The notes under the pieces: model-generated | What the model was told of the DNA's origin: nothing | What the model saw: only the letters and a program-made list of their open reading frames with translations | Database searches by the model: none | In this document: piece after piece, positions 1 through 6,846 of the stretch | Position numbering within the stretch: position 1 is the first letter of the stretch | Layout of the letters: the number at the start of each line of letters is the position of its first letter | Program-made: the position numbers and the translations under genes | Assembly (NCBI GenBank): GCA_900769035.1 | Contig: CAAGFD010000162.1 | Coordinates: 1 to 7,321 of the forward strand | DNA length: 7,321 bases | Source of the DNA: Bacteroidales bacterium | GTDB taxonomy: Bacteria; Bacteroidota; Bacteroidia; Bacteroidales; Paludibacteraceae | Reading direction: 5' to 3'

Positions 1-1006
1 CATCATCGGCTTTTGTCGACCAATCGGTAACGAAACGAACAGGAGTTTCGTTTTCACCTCGCGGACCCCAATATTCAAAAGAGGCATATTCTGACAAGCG
101 GTCTATTTCGCTATTAGGTAATATTACGAACTGCTGATTTGTTGGCGAATCAATAAACAAGCGGTAACCTTTTTCCACAAAAGCCTTTTTCAATTTCATT
201 GCTTGCTCTACGGCATGACGAGCTATTTTGAAGTATAAACCATCAGTAAAAAGGGTTTCAAATTGCAAACCGAGTAGTCTCCCTTTCGCCAGCAATGCTC
301 CATGCTGCTTAATAAGTGAGAAAAAACGTGGTAATAGATTGTCACGAGTAACTACTACTGCCTCACCAAAAAGCGCACCTACTTTGGTTCCACCGATATA
401 AAACACATCACAAAGCCGTGCTATATCTTGTATAGTAACGTCTGTATCATCTGCCATTAGTCCATATCCAAGGCGCGCACCATCAAGATATAAAGGGATA
501 TTTGCTTCGTGACAAACTATGCTTATATCTTCCAATTCTTTCAACGAATATAGAGTACCAAGCTCGGTAGGATGAGAGATATATACCATACCGGGTTGAA
601 CCATATGTTGCCAAGTATCATCACGGTAGAAATCGGAGATATACTGCTTCAATTCCTTAGAATTTAATTTACCATCATGGGCAGGAAGTGCCAATACTTT
701 ATGACCGGAAGCCTCTATAGCCCCGGATTCATGCACGTTAACATGCCCGAATTCCGTTGCAATAACTCCCTCGTATTGATGCAGTAATCCATCGATAACG
801 GTAGCATTAGTTTGCGTGCCACCTACAAGGAAGTGTACCCTACCCCGTTTGAGTCCGCACATATCGAGAATGAGTTTCTCTGCCGAACGAGTATAGTCGT
901 CATAACCATATCCCGGTGTTTTTAATAGATTTGTTTCGCTTAAACGGCGCATTATTTCGGGATGAGCCCCTGCCATGTAGTCGCAATCAAAATGAATCTT
1001 ATCCAT
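1..1006 (-). CDS. Threonine aldolase / beta-eliminating lyase family PLP enzyme (3' end cut by window edge)
   Basis: Read on the minus strand, this frame is open for 335 codons from ATG at 1006 to the window edge. It is a fold-type I PLP enzyme resembling low-specificity L-threonine aldolases, which cleave threonine or allo-threonine to glycine and acetaldehyde in the cytoplasm. Visible signatures: an N-terminal FDCDYMAGAHPEIM segment matching the family start; GGTQTN (62-67) for phosphate binding; FGHVNVHESGA (86-96) with the probable PLP-stacking His88; YLDGARLG (173-180) with Asp175 for the pyridine nitrogen and Arg178 for the substrate carboxylate; and IGGTKVGALFG (204-214) with Lys208 as the Schiff-base lysine. 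Family members are usually about 340-350 residues, so only a few C-terminal residues should be missing. The ATG at 1006 is chosen because the next Met (residue 11) lies inside the conserved start block. Substrate preference cannot be read from sequence; a related beta-eliminating lyase is possible. The secDF terminator lies just upstream. Confidence 0.9.
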   Translation of the reverse strand, partial: MDKIHFDCDYMAGAHPEIMRRLSETNLLKTPGYGYDDYTRSAEKLILDMCGLKRGRVHFLVGGTQTNATVIDGLLHQYEGVIATEFGHVNVHESGAIEASGHKVLALPAHDGKLNSKELKQYISDFYRDDTWQHMVQPGMVYISHPTELGTLYSLKELEDISIVCHEANIPLYLDGARLGYGLMADDTDVTIQDIARLCDVFYIGGTKVGALFGEAVVVTRDNLLPRFFSLIKQHGALLAKGRLLGLQFETLFTDGLYFKIARHAVEQAMKLKKAFVEKGYRLFIDSPTNQQFVILPNSEIDRLSEYASFEYWGPRGENETPVRFVTDWSTKADD

Positions 1007-1014
1007 ATCAATCA

Positions 1015-1051
1015 AGAAAAAAGAGTAGGCATATTTTACACGCCTACTCTT
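1015..1051 (-). terminator. Rho-independent terminator of secDF
   Basis: On the minus strand a perfect 10-bp stem (AAGAGTAGGC / GCCTACTCTT; arms at 1042-1051 and 1021-1030) with an 11-nt loop runs into a T-rich tract (1022-1017, then C and more T). The T tract is on the minus-strand side only, so it should stop transcription leaving secDF, whose stop codon is at 1079-1081. It ends only about 8-10 nt before the ATG of the downstream aldolase gene, which is unusually tight. Confidence 0.85.
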
Positions 1052-1078
1052 GTATTTAATATTACGCTAATTTACAAA

Positions 1079-4000
1079 TTATTTTTTAGTCTCTTTATTA
1101 TCTTCCAATTTTTTACGTTGGCGAGATTGTACTTCGTAAGAGATTGGTGTTGCTACGAATAATGTAGAATATACACCTTCTATAACACCGAGTAAGATAG
1201 CAAATACGAAACCGCGAATTGTTTCTCCACCGAAGATAAATATTGCAAGCAATACGATAGAAGTAGAGATAGAAGTAGAGAATGTACGGCTCAATGTAGA
1301 GTTGAGAGATACATTAAGTTGGTCTTTGAGGTCACGTTTAGGGAACAATTTAAGGTTCTCACGGATACGGTCAAAGATAACCACGGTATCGTTGATAGAA
1401 TAACCGATAATAGTAAGGATAGCGGCAATAAATGCTTGGTCTATCTCGAGTGAGAAAGGCATAATGCTATAGAAGATAGAGTACATTCCGAGGATGAAGA
1501 GCACGTCGTGAGCAAGAGCGGCAACGGCACCCAAAGAGAATCCCCAATTACGGAAACGAATGAGGATATAAAGGAAGATTGCTATCAAAGAGAACAATAT
1601 TGCCCAAATAGCGGAAGTTTTAATGTCGCTTGCGATAGTCGGACCTACTTTTTGTGAGCTTTGCACACCGAAAGTAACACCTTCTTCACCGAGTTGTGCC
1701 ATACGATATCCGCCATCTTCAGCTACATAACGTTGTAAGAACATATCTTTTGTAATGCCATCTGCCATTAAAGGTTTAAGTGCATTATAAAGCATCTCTT
1801 CTATCATCTCATCGGTTTGATCGTCATTAGAATTAACCATATAGTTTGTAGAAACGCGCACTTGATTTTCAGAACCCATAGTGATAACACTGGTTTGAGA
1901 TTCAGTAAAGATATTGCTCAACTTTTCACGAATTTCTTCTGTATTAACAGGATTCTCGAAACGAACTACATAGTTACGACCGCCGGAGAAGTCGATACCT
2001 TGTTTCAATCCGCGGAAAGAGAGAGAAACGATAGCGATAAGGATAATACAGCCGGAGATGATATATCCGATTTTACGTTTACCTATAAAATCGAAATTCA
2101 CATTTTGGAACCATTTTTTAGTAATGGAAGTAGTGAAAGTATATCTGCGGTCTTTATCGGATTTAACGATAAAGTCATAAACAACGCGAGTGAGGAATAC
2201 GCTGGTGAATACGGAAGTGATAATACCGATAATCAATGTAGTAGCGAAACCTTTTACAGGACCTGTACCGAAATAAACGAGTATAATACCGGTGATAAGG
2301 GTAGTAATGTTAGCATCAGCGATAGCGGAGAATGCATTGCTGTAACCATCATTGATAGCTGATTTGAAATTCTTTCCACTGCGAAGCTCTTCACGGATAC
2401 GCTCATAGATAAGCACGTTGGCATCGACAGCCATACCAAGTGTAAGAACGATACCCGCAATACCAGGCAAAGTAAGTACGGCACGGAAAGAAGCCAATAT
2501 ACCGAAGAGGAATAAAACGTTGAAGAGCAATGCACCATCGGCGATAAGACCCGGTACTATTCCGTAGTAGAATAACATATAGATAAGTACGAGTACGAAA
2601 GCGATGATGAATGAAATCAAGCCGGATTGGATAGCCTCTTCACCGAGAGAAGGGCCAACTACATCTTCTTGGATAATACGAGCAGGGGCAGGCATTTTAC
2701 CTGATTTAAGCACGTTAGCCAAGTCCTTAGCCTCTTCCGGAGTGAAGTTACCGGAAATCTCTGAACTACCGCCTGTAATTTCGGTATTTACAGTAGGGAA
2801 AGAGTATACATAATTATCGAGAACGATAGCTATTTCTCTACCTATATTTTCTTTAGTGAGGCGAGCCCAAATTTTAGAACCTTCGGCATTCATCTTCATA
2901 CTAACAGTAGAAGAAGCGGAGTATTGACTAAAGTCATCGCGAGCATCTGTGATAACGTCACCGCTAAGAGGGGCACGACCGTCGCGATTAGAACATTTAA
3001 TAGCTATAAGTTGATAATAAGGTACTTTATCATTAGGGTTGATAGGTTTTACAGTCCATTTAAATCTCAACTCGCGAGGGAAAAGCTCTGCCACTTGTTT
3101 GAGGGCGAGCATGCTATTTACCTCAGCGGTATCAGAAGCGCGGCAAAGGCCAAGGATAGGGCCGTTATTTTGTTGTGGTTGAAGGCGAGAGAAGAGAGGA
3201 TATTCGCGACGGATTTCTTCTTCCGACATTTGCTCATCTTTATTTTCTTCAACTGTAGAGTCGTTTTCGAGTGAATTAAGGATTTGGCTAACCTCGTCAT
3301 CTTCTACACTTTCTGCATTTTCTGCTTCAACAGGCACAACCTCTTCAGCAACCTCTTCAGCAACCTCTTCAGCTACTTCTTCAGCTACTTTATTAGCTTC
3401 GGTTTCTTCGGCTTTAGCTTTGTTAATATCGCGGATGATATTGTTAGCGGCTTCGAGTTGAGGGGCAACTTCAGAGTATTTAAAAGTCTCCCAGAATTCG
3501 AGATTTGCAGAACCTTGAAGGAGTTTACGAACACGTTCAGGCTCTTTAACACCCGGAAGTTCTACAAGGATACGACCCTCTTTGTCAAGTTGTTGAATAT
3601 TTGGTTGCACTACACCAAAACGGTCGATACGAGTACGTAACACGTTGAAAGAATTGGCAATAGCAGCGTCTACTTCGGTTTGAAGCACTGCAATAACTTC
3701 ATCATTTGTTGCAGAACTTGAAATGCGGTCTTTAAAGTCATAAGTACTGAAAATACCGGCAAGACGAGCGTTAGGGTCTATTTTTTCGAATTCCTCTTGG
3801 AATAATTTGAGGAAATTATCACCGGATACTACTTGACGTTTGTTGGCTTCGGCAAGAGCTTTATTGAAGTTTACGTTGGTATTATAGTCGGAAAGAGCTC
3901 TAACTACGTCAACAACAGATACTTCAAGGGTAACGTTCATACCACCTTTGAGGTCAAGACCTAAATTAATTTCTTTTTCACGGCACTCTTTTAATGTGTA

Positions 4001-4183
4001 TCCCATCCAAACTTCTTGGGATGAAACAGAGTCCATGTAATCGTAATACTTGCCATTATCGCCTTGAGCATATTCACGAGCGCGGTCTTCATATCTGCTT
4101 GTTACAAAGCTGAAAGAGAGATAAAACGCGCAAATAAGGAATAACAACGATGCAAGTGTTATAACAAATCCTTTGTTTTGCAT
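1079..4183 (-). CDS. secDF: Protein translocase subunit SecDF (fused SecD-SecF)
   Basis: A 1034-residue inner-membrane protein that uses the proton gradient to help SecYEG complete export and release of preproteins; in many bacteria SecD and SecF are separate, here they are one chain. SecD half: TM1 about 7-27, LGLDLKGG motif (74-81), RTRIDRFGV (183-191) and VELPGV (207-212) of the first periplasmic domain, VVGPSLG (508-514), then a membrane block about 520-672 with GMAVDANVLIYERIREEL (583-600), where Asp587 matches the conserved acidic residue linked to proton coupling. SecF half: TM about 705-723, GIDFSGG (729-735), VGPTIASDI (847-855), IGYSINDTVVIFDRIREN (926-943) and GGETIRGF (985-992). 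The tail is basic (QRKKLEDNKETKK). Oddity: residues about 255-327 form a highly acidic, low-complexity insert including four AEEV repeats. No Shine-Dalgarno precedes ATG 4183. The gene appears monocistronic, with its own promoter and terminator. Confidence 0.97.
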   Translation of the reverse strand: MQNKGFVITLASLLFLICAFYLSFSFVTSRYEDRAREYAQGDNGKYYDYMDSVSSQEVWMGYTLKECREKEINLGLDLKGGMNVTLEVSVVDVVRALSDYNTNVNFNKALAEANKRQVVSGDNFLKLFQEEFEKIDPNARLAGIFSTYDFKDRISSSATNDEVIAVLQTEVDAAIANSFNVLRTRIDRFGVVQPNIQQLDKEGRILVELPGVKEPERVRKLLQGSANLEFWETFKYSEVAPQLEAANNIIRDINKAKAEETEANKVAEEVAEEVAEEVAEEVVPVEAENAESVEDDEVSQILNSLENDSTVEENKDEQMSEEEIRREYPLFSRLQPQQNNGPILGLCRASDTAEVNSMLALKQVAELFPRELRFKWTVKPINPNDKVPYYQLIAIKCSNRDGRAPLSGDVITDARDDFSQYSASSTVSMKMNAEGSKIWARLTKENIGREIAIVLDNYVYSFPTVNTEITGGSSEISGNFTPEEAKDLANVLKSGKMPAPARIIQEDVVGPSLGEEAIQSGLISFIIAFVLVLIYMLFYYGIVPGLIADGALLFNVLFLFGILASFRAVLTLPGIAGIVLTLGMAVDANVLIYERIREELRSGKNFKSAINDGYSNAFSAIADANITTLITGIILVYFGTGPVKGFATTLIIGIITSVFTSVFLTRVVYDFIVKSDKDRRYTFTTSITKKWFQNVNFDFIGKRKIGYIISGCIILIAIVSLSFRGLKQGIDFSGGRNYVVRFENPVNTEEIREKLSNIFTESQTSVITMGSENQVRVSTNYMVNSNDDQTDEMIEEMLYNALKPLMADGITKDMFLQRYVAEDGGYRMAQLGEEGVTFGVQSSQKVGPTIASDIKTSAIWAILFSLIAIFLYILIRFRNWGFSLGAVAALAHDVLFILGMYSIFYSIMPFSLEIDQAFIAAILTIIGYSINDTVVIFDRIRENLKLFPKRDLKDQLNVSLNSTLSRTFSTSISTSIVLLAIFIFGGETIRGFVFAILLGVIEGVYSTLFVATPISYEVQSRQRKKLEDNKETKK
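3338..3385 (-). repeat. 12-bp in-frame tandem repeat in secDF (AEEV x4)
   Basis: Four contiguous 12-bp units encode Ala-Glu-Glu-Val at SecDF residues 267-282. In coding sense three units are identical (GCTGAAGAGGTT) and the first differs at two third-codon positions (GCTGAAGAAGTA). Because the unit is a multiple of three, gain or loss of copies by slippage would keep the frame. It lies in the acidic insert of the SecD periplasmic region. Confidence 0.95.
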
Positions 4184-4250
4184 GTTATAAAAATTAGTTA
4201 TATTATTTATTTAATTTATTATATTTCAATAAGTTACACGATAAGACAAC

Positions 4251-4279
4251 GTATGTTCAAGCCTTCTTGCCTAACATAC
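4251..4279 (-). promoter_or_regulatory. Bulged hairpin in the secDF 5' leader
   Basis: On the minus strand GTATGTT (4279-4273) pairs perfectly with AACATAC (4257-4251); inside it a CAAG/CTTG stem closes a 4-nt AAGG loop, leaving a 3-nt AGG bulge on the 5' side. The structure would sit within the first nucleotides of a secDF transcript started from the box at 4294-4301, about 70 nt before the start codon. It has no T tract, so it is not a terminator. A role in mRNA stability or regulation is an inference. Confidence 0.5.
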
Positions 4280-4280
4280 C

Positions 4281-4319
4281 AATTATCAAAATGCAAAGGT
4301 AAGTATTTTTTTGATAATT
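4281..4319. repeat. 11-bp inverted repeat flanking the secDF promoter box
   Basis: AATTATCAAAA (4281-4291) and TTTTGATAATT (4309-4319) are perfect reverse complements separated by 17 bp. The secDF TAnnTTTG box (4294-4301, minus strand) lies entirely in the spacer, and the predicted transcription start falls in the left arm. This geometry suits a dimeric DNA-binding regulator; the A/T-rich composition makes a chance match possible. Confidence 0.6.
4294..4301 (-). promoter_or_regulatory. Predicted secDF promoter, -7 box TACCTTTG
   Basis: The minus strand reads TACCTTTG, a full match to the Bacteroidetes -7 consensus TAnnTTTG. No TTG/TTTG stands at the expected distance (about 19-21 nt) upstream; the nearest is about 28 nt away. 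The predicted start would be near 4287, giving a leader of about 100 nt before ATG 4183. Confidence 0.6.
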
Positions 4320-4462
4320 ATATACTATACAAGCAGTTTTTTTAACATCGGATGTAATGAGCCTTTTTTATCGTCATATTTTAAGGGAACAAGATTAATT
4401 AATGTGACCCCGATAAGAATAAAAATGAAAGAAATCAATATGAAAGAATCAAGAAAAATGGC

Positions 4463-4470
4463 TACTTTTG
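4463..4470 (+). promoter_or_regulatory. Predicted endonuclease promoter, -7 box TACTTTTG
   Basis: TACTTTTG matches the Bacteroidetes -7 consensus TAnnTTTG and lies 43 bp before the endonuclease start, a normal distance. A clear TTG -33 element is not present at the expected spacing; instead a direct repeat (4425-4452) occupies that region. Confidence 0.55.
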
Positions 4471-4513
4471 TAAACCAAAATAAAAACAATTAGCCCAAAA
4501 CATCAATATCACA

Positions 4514-5401
4514 ATGAGGAAAAATTTATTCACTACTACAATACTGGCAATAACTACTTTAGGCGTATTAATTACCATACTTGCCTTTACTGTAAGCATC
4601 AATTATAACAAAGGTACATTTAATACGAGAGAGACTACTTCTGTCGAAACTTCAGAAGAAAAGTTAGACAATAAAGGAAATGAGCTCGATAATAGTATAA
4701 ATATAACGAACATAGAATATGCCAAATGTAACAATAATTACAATGAACAGCTGATAGAGCATATTGGCTACACTGTAAGTTACAATACCCAATGGAACCT
4801 GCCGAATTGGGTTGCATACGAACTCACGGCAGAAGAGGTACAAGGCACAGAAGAGAGAAACGACAAATTCACTGCCGATCCATGCATATCATCCAATGCC
4901 GTAATATCGTCGGATTACACCCGAAGTGGCTACGACCGTGGGCATATGGCTCCTGCCGGGGATATGAAATGGTCGAAACAAGCTATGGAAGAATCGTTTT
5001 ACATGACCAATATATGCCCGCAAATACATAACGTAAATGCCGGAGATTGGAAGGAACTCGAAGAGTTTGCTCGTGACTTGGCAATGTACTACAATTCCAT
5101 CTATATCTGTTGTGGACCCATTGTAACCGACAGTGATACAATGACTATAGGAACTGAAAGAAAGATCAGAGTACCTTCGGAATTCTACAAAGCTTTCCTT
5201 CGTAGAAAAACCGACGGTTCGTGGTGCTCTATAGGGTTTATTATGCCTAACAAAGCCGGTAATTACCCTCTCCTATCTTATGTTGTTCCCGTTGACTCTA
5301 TAGAAAATAAAATTAATTTCGACCTCTTTTTCAACCTTCCGGACAGCATTGAAAACGAAATAGAAGCTAATTTCGACATCAGAGATTGGTCGCTGAAATA
5401 A
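4514..5401 (+). CDS. DNA/RNA non-specific endonuclease (NUC1 / Serratia nuclease family), membrane-anchored or exported
   Basis: A 295-residue member of the Endonuclease_NS family, metal-dependent bba-Me nucleases that cut DNA and RNA without sequence preference. N-terminal residues about 8-29 form one hydrophobic segment (a signal peptide or signal anchor, with no obvious lipobox), followed by a low-complexity linker (about 30-65) and the catalytic domain (about 75-293). The hallmark DRGHM is at 141-145 with His144 as general base. The segment TNICPQ...NAGDWKELE (165-183) supplies the predicted Mg-binding Asn175 and Glu183, matching Asn119 and Glu127 of the Serratia enzyme. All key residues are present, so it should be active, outside the cytoplasm. 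No immunity protein gene is adjacent, consistent with export for nucleic-acid scavenging or turnover rather than toxin use (inference). It is transcribed alone, divergent from secDF, with its own terminator. ATG 4514 is chosen because the hydrophobic segment follows at once; no Shine-Dalgarno is visible. Confidence 0.93.
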   Translation: MRKNLFTTTILAITTLGVLITILAFTVSINYNKGTFNTRETTSVETSEEKLDNKGNELDNSINITNIEYAKCNNNYNEQLIEHIGYTVSYNTQWNLPNWVAYELTAEEVQGTEERNDKFTADPCISSNAVISSDYTRSGYDRGHMAPAGDMKWSKQAMEESFYMTNICPQIHNVNAGDWKELEEFARDLAMYYNSIYICCGPIVTDSDTMTIGTERKIRVPSEFYKAFLRRKTDGSWCSIGFIMPNKAGNYPLLSYVVPVDSIENKINFDLFFNLPDSIENEIEANFDIRDWSLK

Positions 5402-5445
5402 TTACCCCTAATTCTGCACCTTAATTCTTACAATATACATATAAT

Positions 5446-5480
5446 AGAGTAAATCTCACAAAAAAGATTTACTCTTTTTT
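5446..5480 (+). terminator. Rho-independent terminator of the endonuclease gene
   Basis: A perfect 11-bp stem, AGAGTAAATCT (5446-5456) with AGATTTACTCT (5465-5475), 8-nt loop, followed by a T run (5475-5480). It lies 44 bp past the nuclease stop codon and separates it from the sigma operon promoter. Confidence 0.88.
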
Positions 5481-5582
5481 ATATCATCTTACTACCAAGT
5501 TTCAAAAATTATTAATCCTACCCTGCTATGATAAAAATAAAATTAAAATTTATCACCTTAAATATCAGATGGTTATATGTAT

Positions 5583-5614
5583 TTTGAAAAATATTTAAAA
5601 AAAATTTACCTTTG
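5583..5614 (+). promoter_or_regulatory. Promoter of the ECF sigma operon (TTTG - N20 - TACCTTTG)
   Basis: TTTG at 5583-5586 and TACCTTTG at 5607-5614 match both halves of the Bacteroidetes housekeeping promoter (TTTG at -33, TAnnTTTG at -7), with a 20-nt A/T-only spacer. It is the only promoter in the window with both boxes at near-consensus spacing. The start would be near 5620, leaving a leader of about 90 nt. It suggests transcription by the primary sigma factor; autoregulation by the ECF factor cannot be judged. Confidence 0.75.
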
Positions 5615-5711
5615 TGTGTAGTAAATCGTCACCATTGCGTGTCTAACAAGTGAAAAGAAAAAAATAAAAAATATAAACAGCAAGCGACTATGCTTGTAAA
5701 TGTAAAAACAG

Positions 5712-6191
5712 ATGAAACAAACTGAACAAGAATTTTCAAAATTAGTAAGAGAAAACAAACAAACCATTTATACGGTATGTTATATGTTTTCGAAAGATGC
5801 TGATGAAGTGGCCGACCTATTCCAAGAGGTATTAATAAAGATTTGGAACGGCATAAACTCTTTTGACAATAAAAGCAGTATTACCACATGGATATACCGT
5901 ATCGCTCTTAATACTTGCATCAGCATCGACCAAAAGAAAAAGAGACACAAAAATGCGGAACTGAGCATGAGTGTCGACTTTTTTAAAGACAAGAGTGAGA
6001 AATCGGAGCAAGTACGCCAACTACATAAGCGCATCAGCCAATTGGCCCCACTCGACCGCGCCATTGTTCTACTCTGGCTCGAAGATATCAGTTACGATGA
6101 GATAGCGGCAATAATCGGCATCAGCGCAAAAAACGTATCTGTACGTCTTTACAGAATACGCCAACAACTTAAAAACATGTCAAACGAATAA
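5712..6191 (+). CDS. ECF (extracytoplasmic function) RNA polymerase sigma factor
   Basis: A 159-residue sigma-70-family protein of the short ECF type, which directs RNA polymerase to a small regulon in response to envelope or environmental signals. Sigma region 2 spans about 10-78, with DADEVADLFQEVLIKIW (29-45) and SSITTWIYRIALNTC (55-69) typical of core binding and -10 recognition. A linker about 76-103 is rich in Lys, Glu and Ser. Region 4 spans about 104-155, with LAPLDRAIVLLWLEDISYDEI and the helix-turn-helix IAAIIGISAKNVSVRLYRIR contacting the -35. Regions 1 and 3 are absent, as expected, and there is no C-terminal extension. A membrane-protein gene follows after 12 bp, the usual position for a sigma regulator. 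ATG 5712 gives a normal-length N-terminus; no Shine-Dalgarno is visible. Its target promoters are unknown from the sequence. Confidence 0.95.
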   Translation: MKQTEQEFSKLVRENKQTIYTVCYMFSKDADEVADLFQEVLIKIWNGINSFDNKSSITTWIYRIALNTCISIDQKKKRHKNAELSMSVDFFKDKSEKSEQVRQLHKRISQLAPLDRAIVLLWLEDISYDEIAAIIGISAKNVSVRLYRIRQQLKNMSNE

Positions 6192-6203
6192 AAAATAGAT
6201 ACT

Positions 6204-6833
6204 ATGAATATTTCAGAAAATACAGAATTGGCAGACCTTAAATCTCAAATGGCAAATTTGAAAAAACAACTTAGCGATCAAGAGATTATCAACGACAAAC
6301 TCATCAGAGAGTCAATGAAAAAAAAGATGTCGTGGATAAAGAAATACATTATCTTTGAAGTATGCCTTATGCCTATAATAATTATAGCATGGCTCGGTAT
6401 TCGCTACTATTGCCACTTATCTTGGGCAAATTATTTCTTTATGATTATCATGTGCCTTGTAAGCATCATTGTCGATTATTTCATAAACATAAACAGCATC
6501 AAAGACGACGACTACAACCGCAATAATCTGGTAGAAACAATAAAAAAACTCACCAAAATGAAACGCCAAAGAGCAATCCAAATGGTAATTCAAATGCCAC
6601 TGCTTGTGTGCTGGATATTGTGGGCAGGCATAGAAGCATATAATGCATTACCGGGAATAGCAAATGAATTTCAACAGGGATTTATTCAAGGCGGTATAAT
6701 AGGCGGTGCTATTGGTGGTGTAATAGGAATCATCTTCGCCGTATCTTTATACTTCAAAATGCAACGAACAAATGATGAAATTATCAATCAAATAAACGAA
6801 ACTATTAATGACGATATTAATGTAGAACAATAA
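6204..6833 (+). CDS. Four-TM membrane protein with N-terminal coiled coil, probable partner of the ECF sigma factor
   Basis: A 209-residue protein I do not match to a named domain with certainty, although proteins of this look (a coiled coil, then 'KKMSWIKKY' and several TMs) are familiar to me next to ECF sigma genes in Bacteroidales. Residues about 7-40 are a charged, Leu/Met-heptad coiled-coil-like segment; TM helices lie at about 48-67, 76-96, 126-146 and 163-185. An Asp/Asn/Lys-rich loop (98-123) joins TM2 and TM3, and a polar acidic tail (187-209) ends the protein. With an even number of TMs both ends should face the cytoplasm, so the coiled coil could contact the sigma factor. TM4 begins with a glycine zipper (G163, G167, G171, G175). 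It starts 12 bp after the sigma stop and shares its operon. An anti-sigma or sensor role is inferred from position only: no FecR domain or His/Cys zinc anti-sigma motif is visible. Confidence 0.9.
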   Translation: MNISENTELADLKSQMANLKKQLSDQEIINDKLIRESMKKKMSWIKKYIIFEVCLMPIIIIAWLGIRYYCHLSWANYFFMIIMCLVSIIVDYFININSIKDDDYNRNNLVETIKKLTKMKRQRAIQMVIQMPLLVCWILWAGIEAYNALPGIANEFQQGFIQGGIIGGAIGGVIGIIFAVSLYFKMQRTNDEIINQINETINDDINVEQ

Positions 6834-6846
6834 AATTTTTTGACTT

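Larger units (their letters stand above)
4184..4513. other. 330-bp divergent intergenic region between secDF and the nuclease
   Basis: This A/T-rich gap separates the divergently transcribed secDF and endonuclease genes. It holds a minus-strand TAnnTTTG box (4294-4301), an inverted repeat around that box (4281-4319), a bulged hairpin in the predicted secDF leader (4251-4279), a plus-strand TAnnTTTG box (4463-4470), and a near-duplicated 14/13-bp direct repeat (4425-4452). The 60-codon open frame at 4311-4493 has no family features and overlaps these sites, so I do not call it a gene. Confidence 0.8.
5402..5711. other. 310-bp intergenic region between nuclease and sigma operon
   Basis: It contains the nuclease terminator (5446-5480), an A/T-rich stretch with a 7-bp inverted repeat (TGATAAA 5529-5535 / TTTATCA 5549-5555) that could well be chance, the sigma operon promoter (5583-5614), and a leader of roughly 90 nt. 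The leader has a weak 5-bp hairpin (CAAGC 5681-5685 / GCTTG 5692-5696) and an 11-codon open frame (5690-5725) that overlaps the sigma start. No gene is seen. Confidence 0.8.

Noticed and set aside
1817..2362. 181-codon plus-strand open frame inside secDF
   Set aside because: Antisense shadow of a well-supported coding sequence; the translation has no coherent domain pattern.
2924..3640. Plus-strand open frames of 116 and 118 codons inside secDF
   Set aside because: Antisense shadows; the Phe/Ser-rich repeats merely mirror the AEEV repeat of SecD.
4311..4493. 60-codon plus-strand open frame between secDF and the nuclease
   Set aside because: It overlaps the secDF inverted repeat and the nuclease promoter box, has no recognisable family feature, and its sequence reflects A/T-rich DNA and a short direct repeat.
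4514..5401. Nuclease as an interbacterial toxin or defence effector
   Set aside because: The family can serve as toxins, but there is no adjacent immunity gene, secretion-system marker domain or toxin-delivery region; a simple exported nuclease fits better.
5529..5555. Inverted repeat TGATAAA / TTTATCA in the sigma operon upstream region
   Set aside because: Only 7 bp in nearly pure A/T sequence, no T tract and not aligned with the promoter; likely chance.
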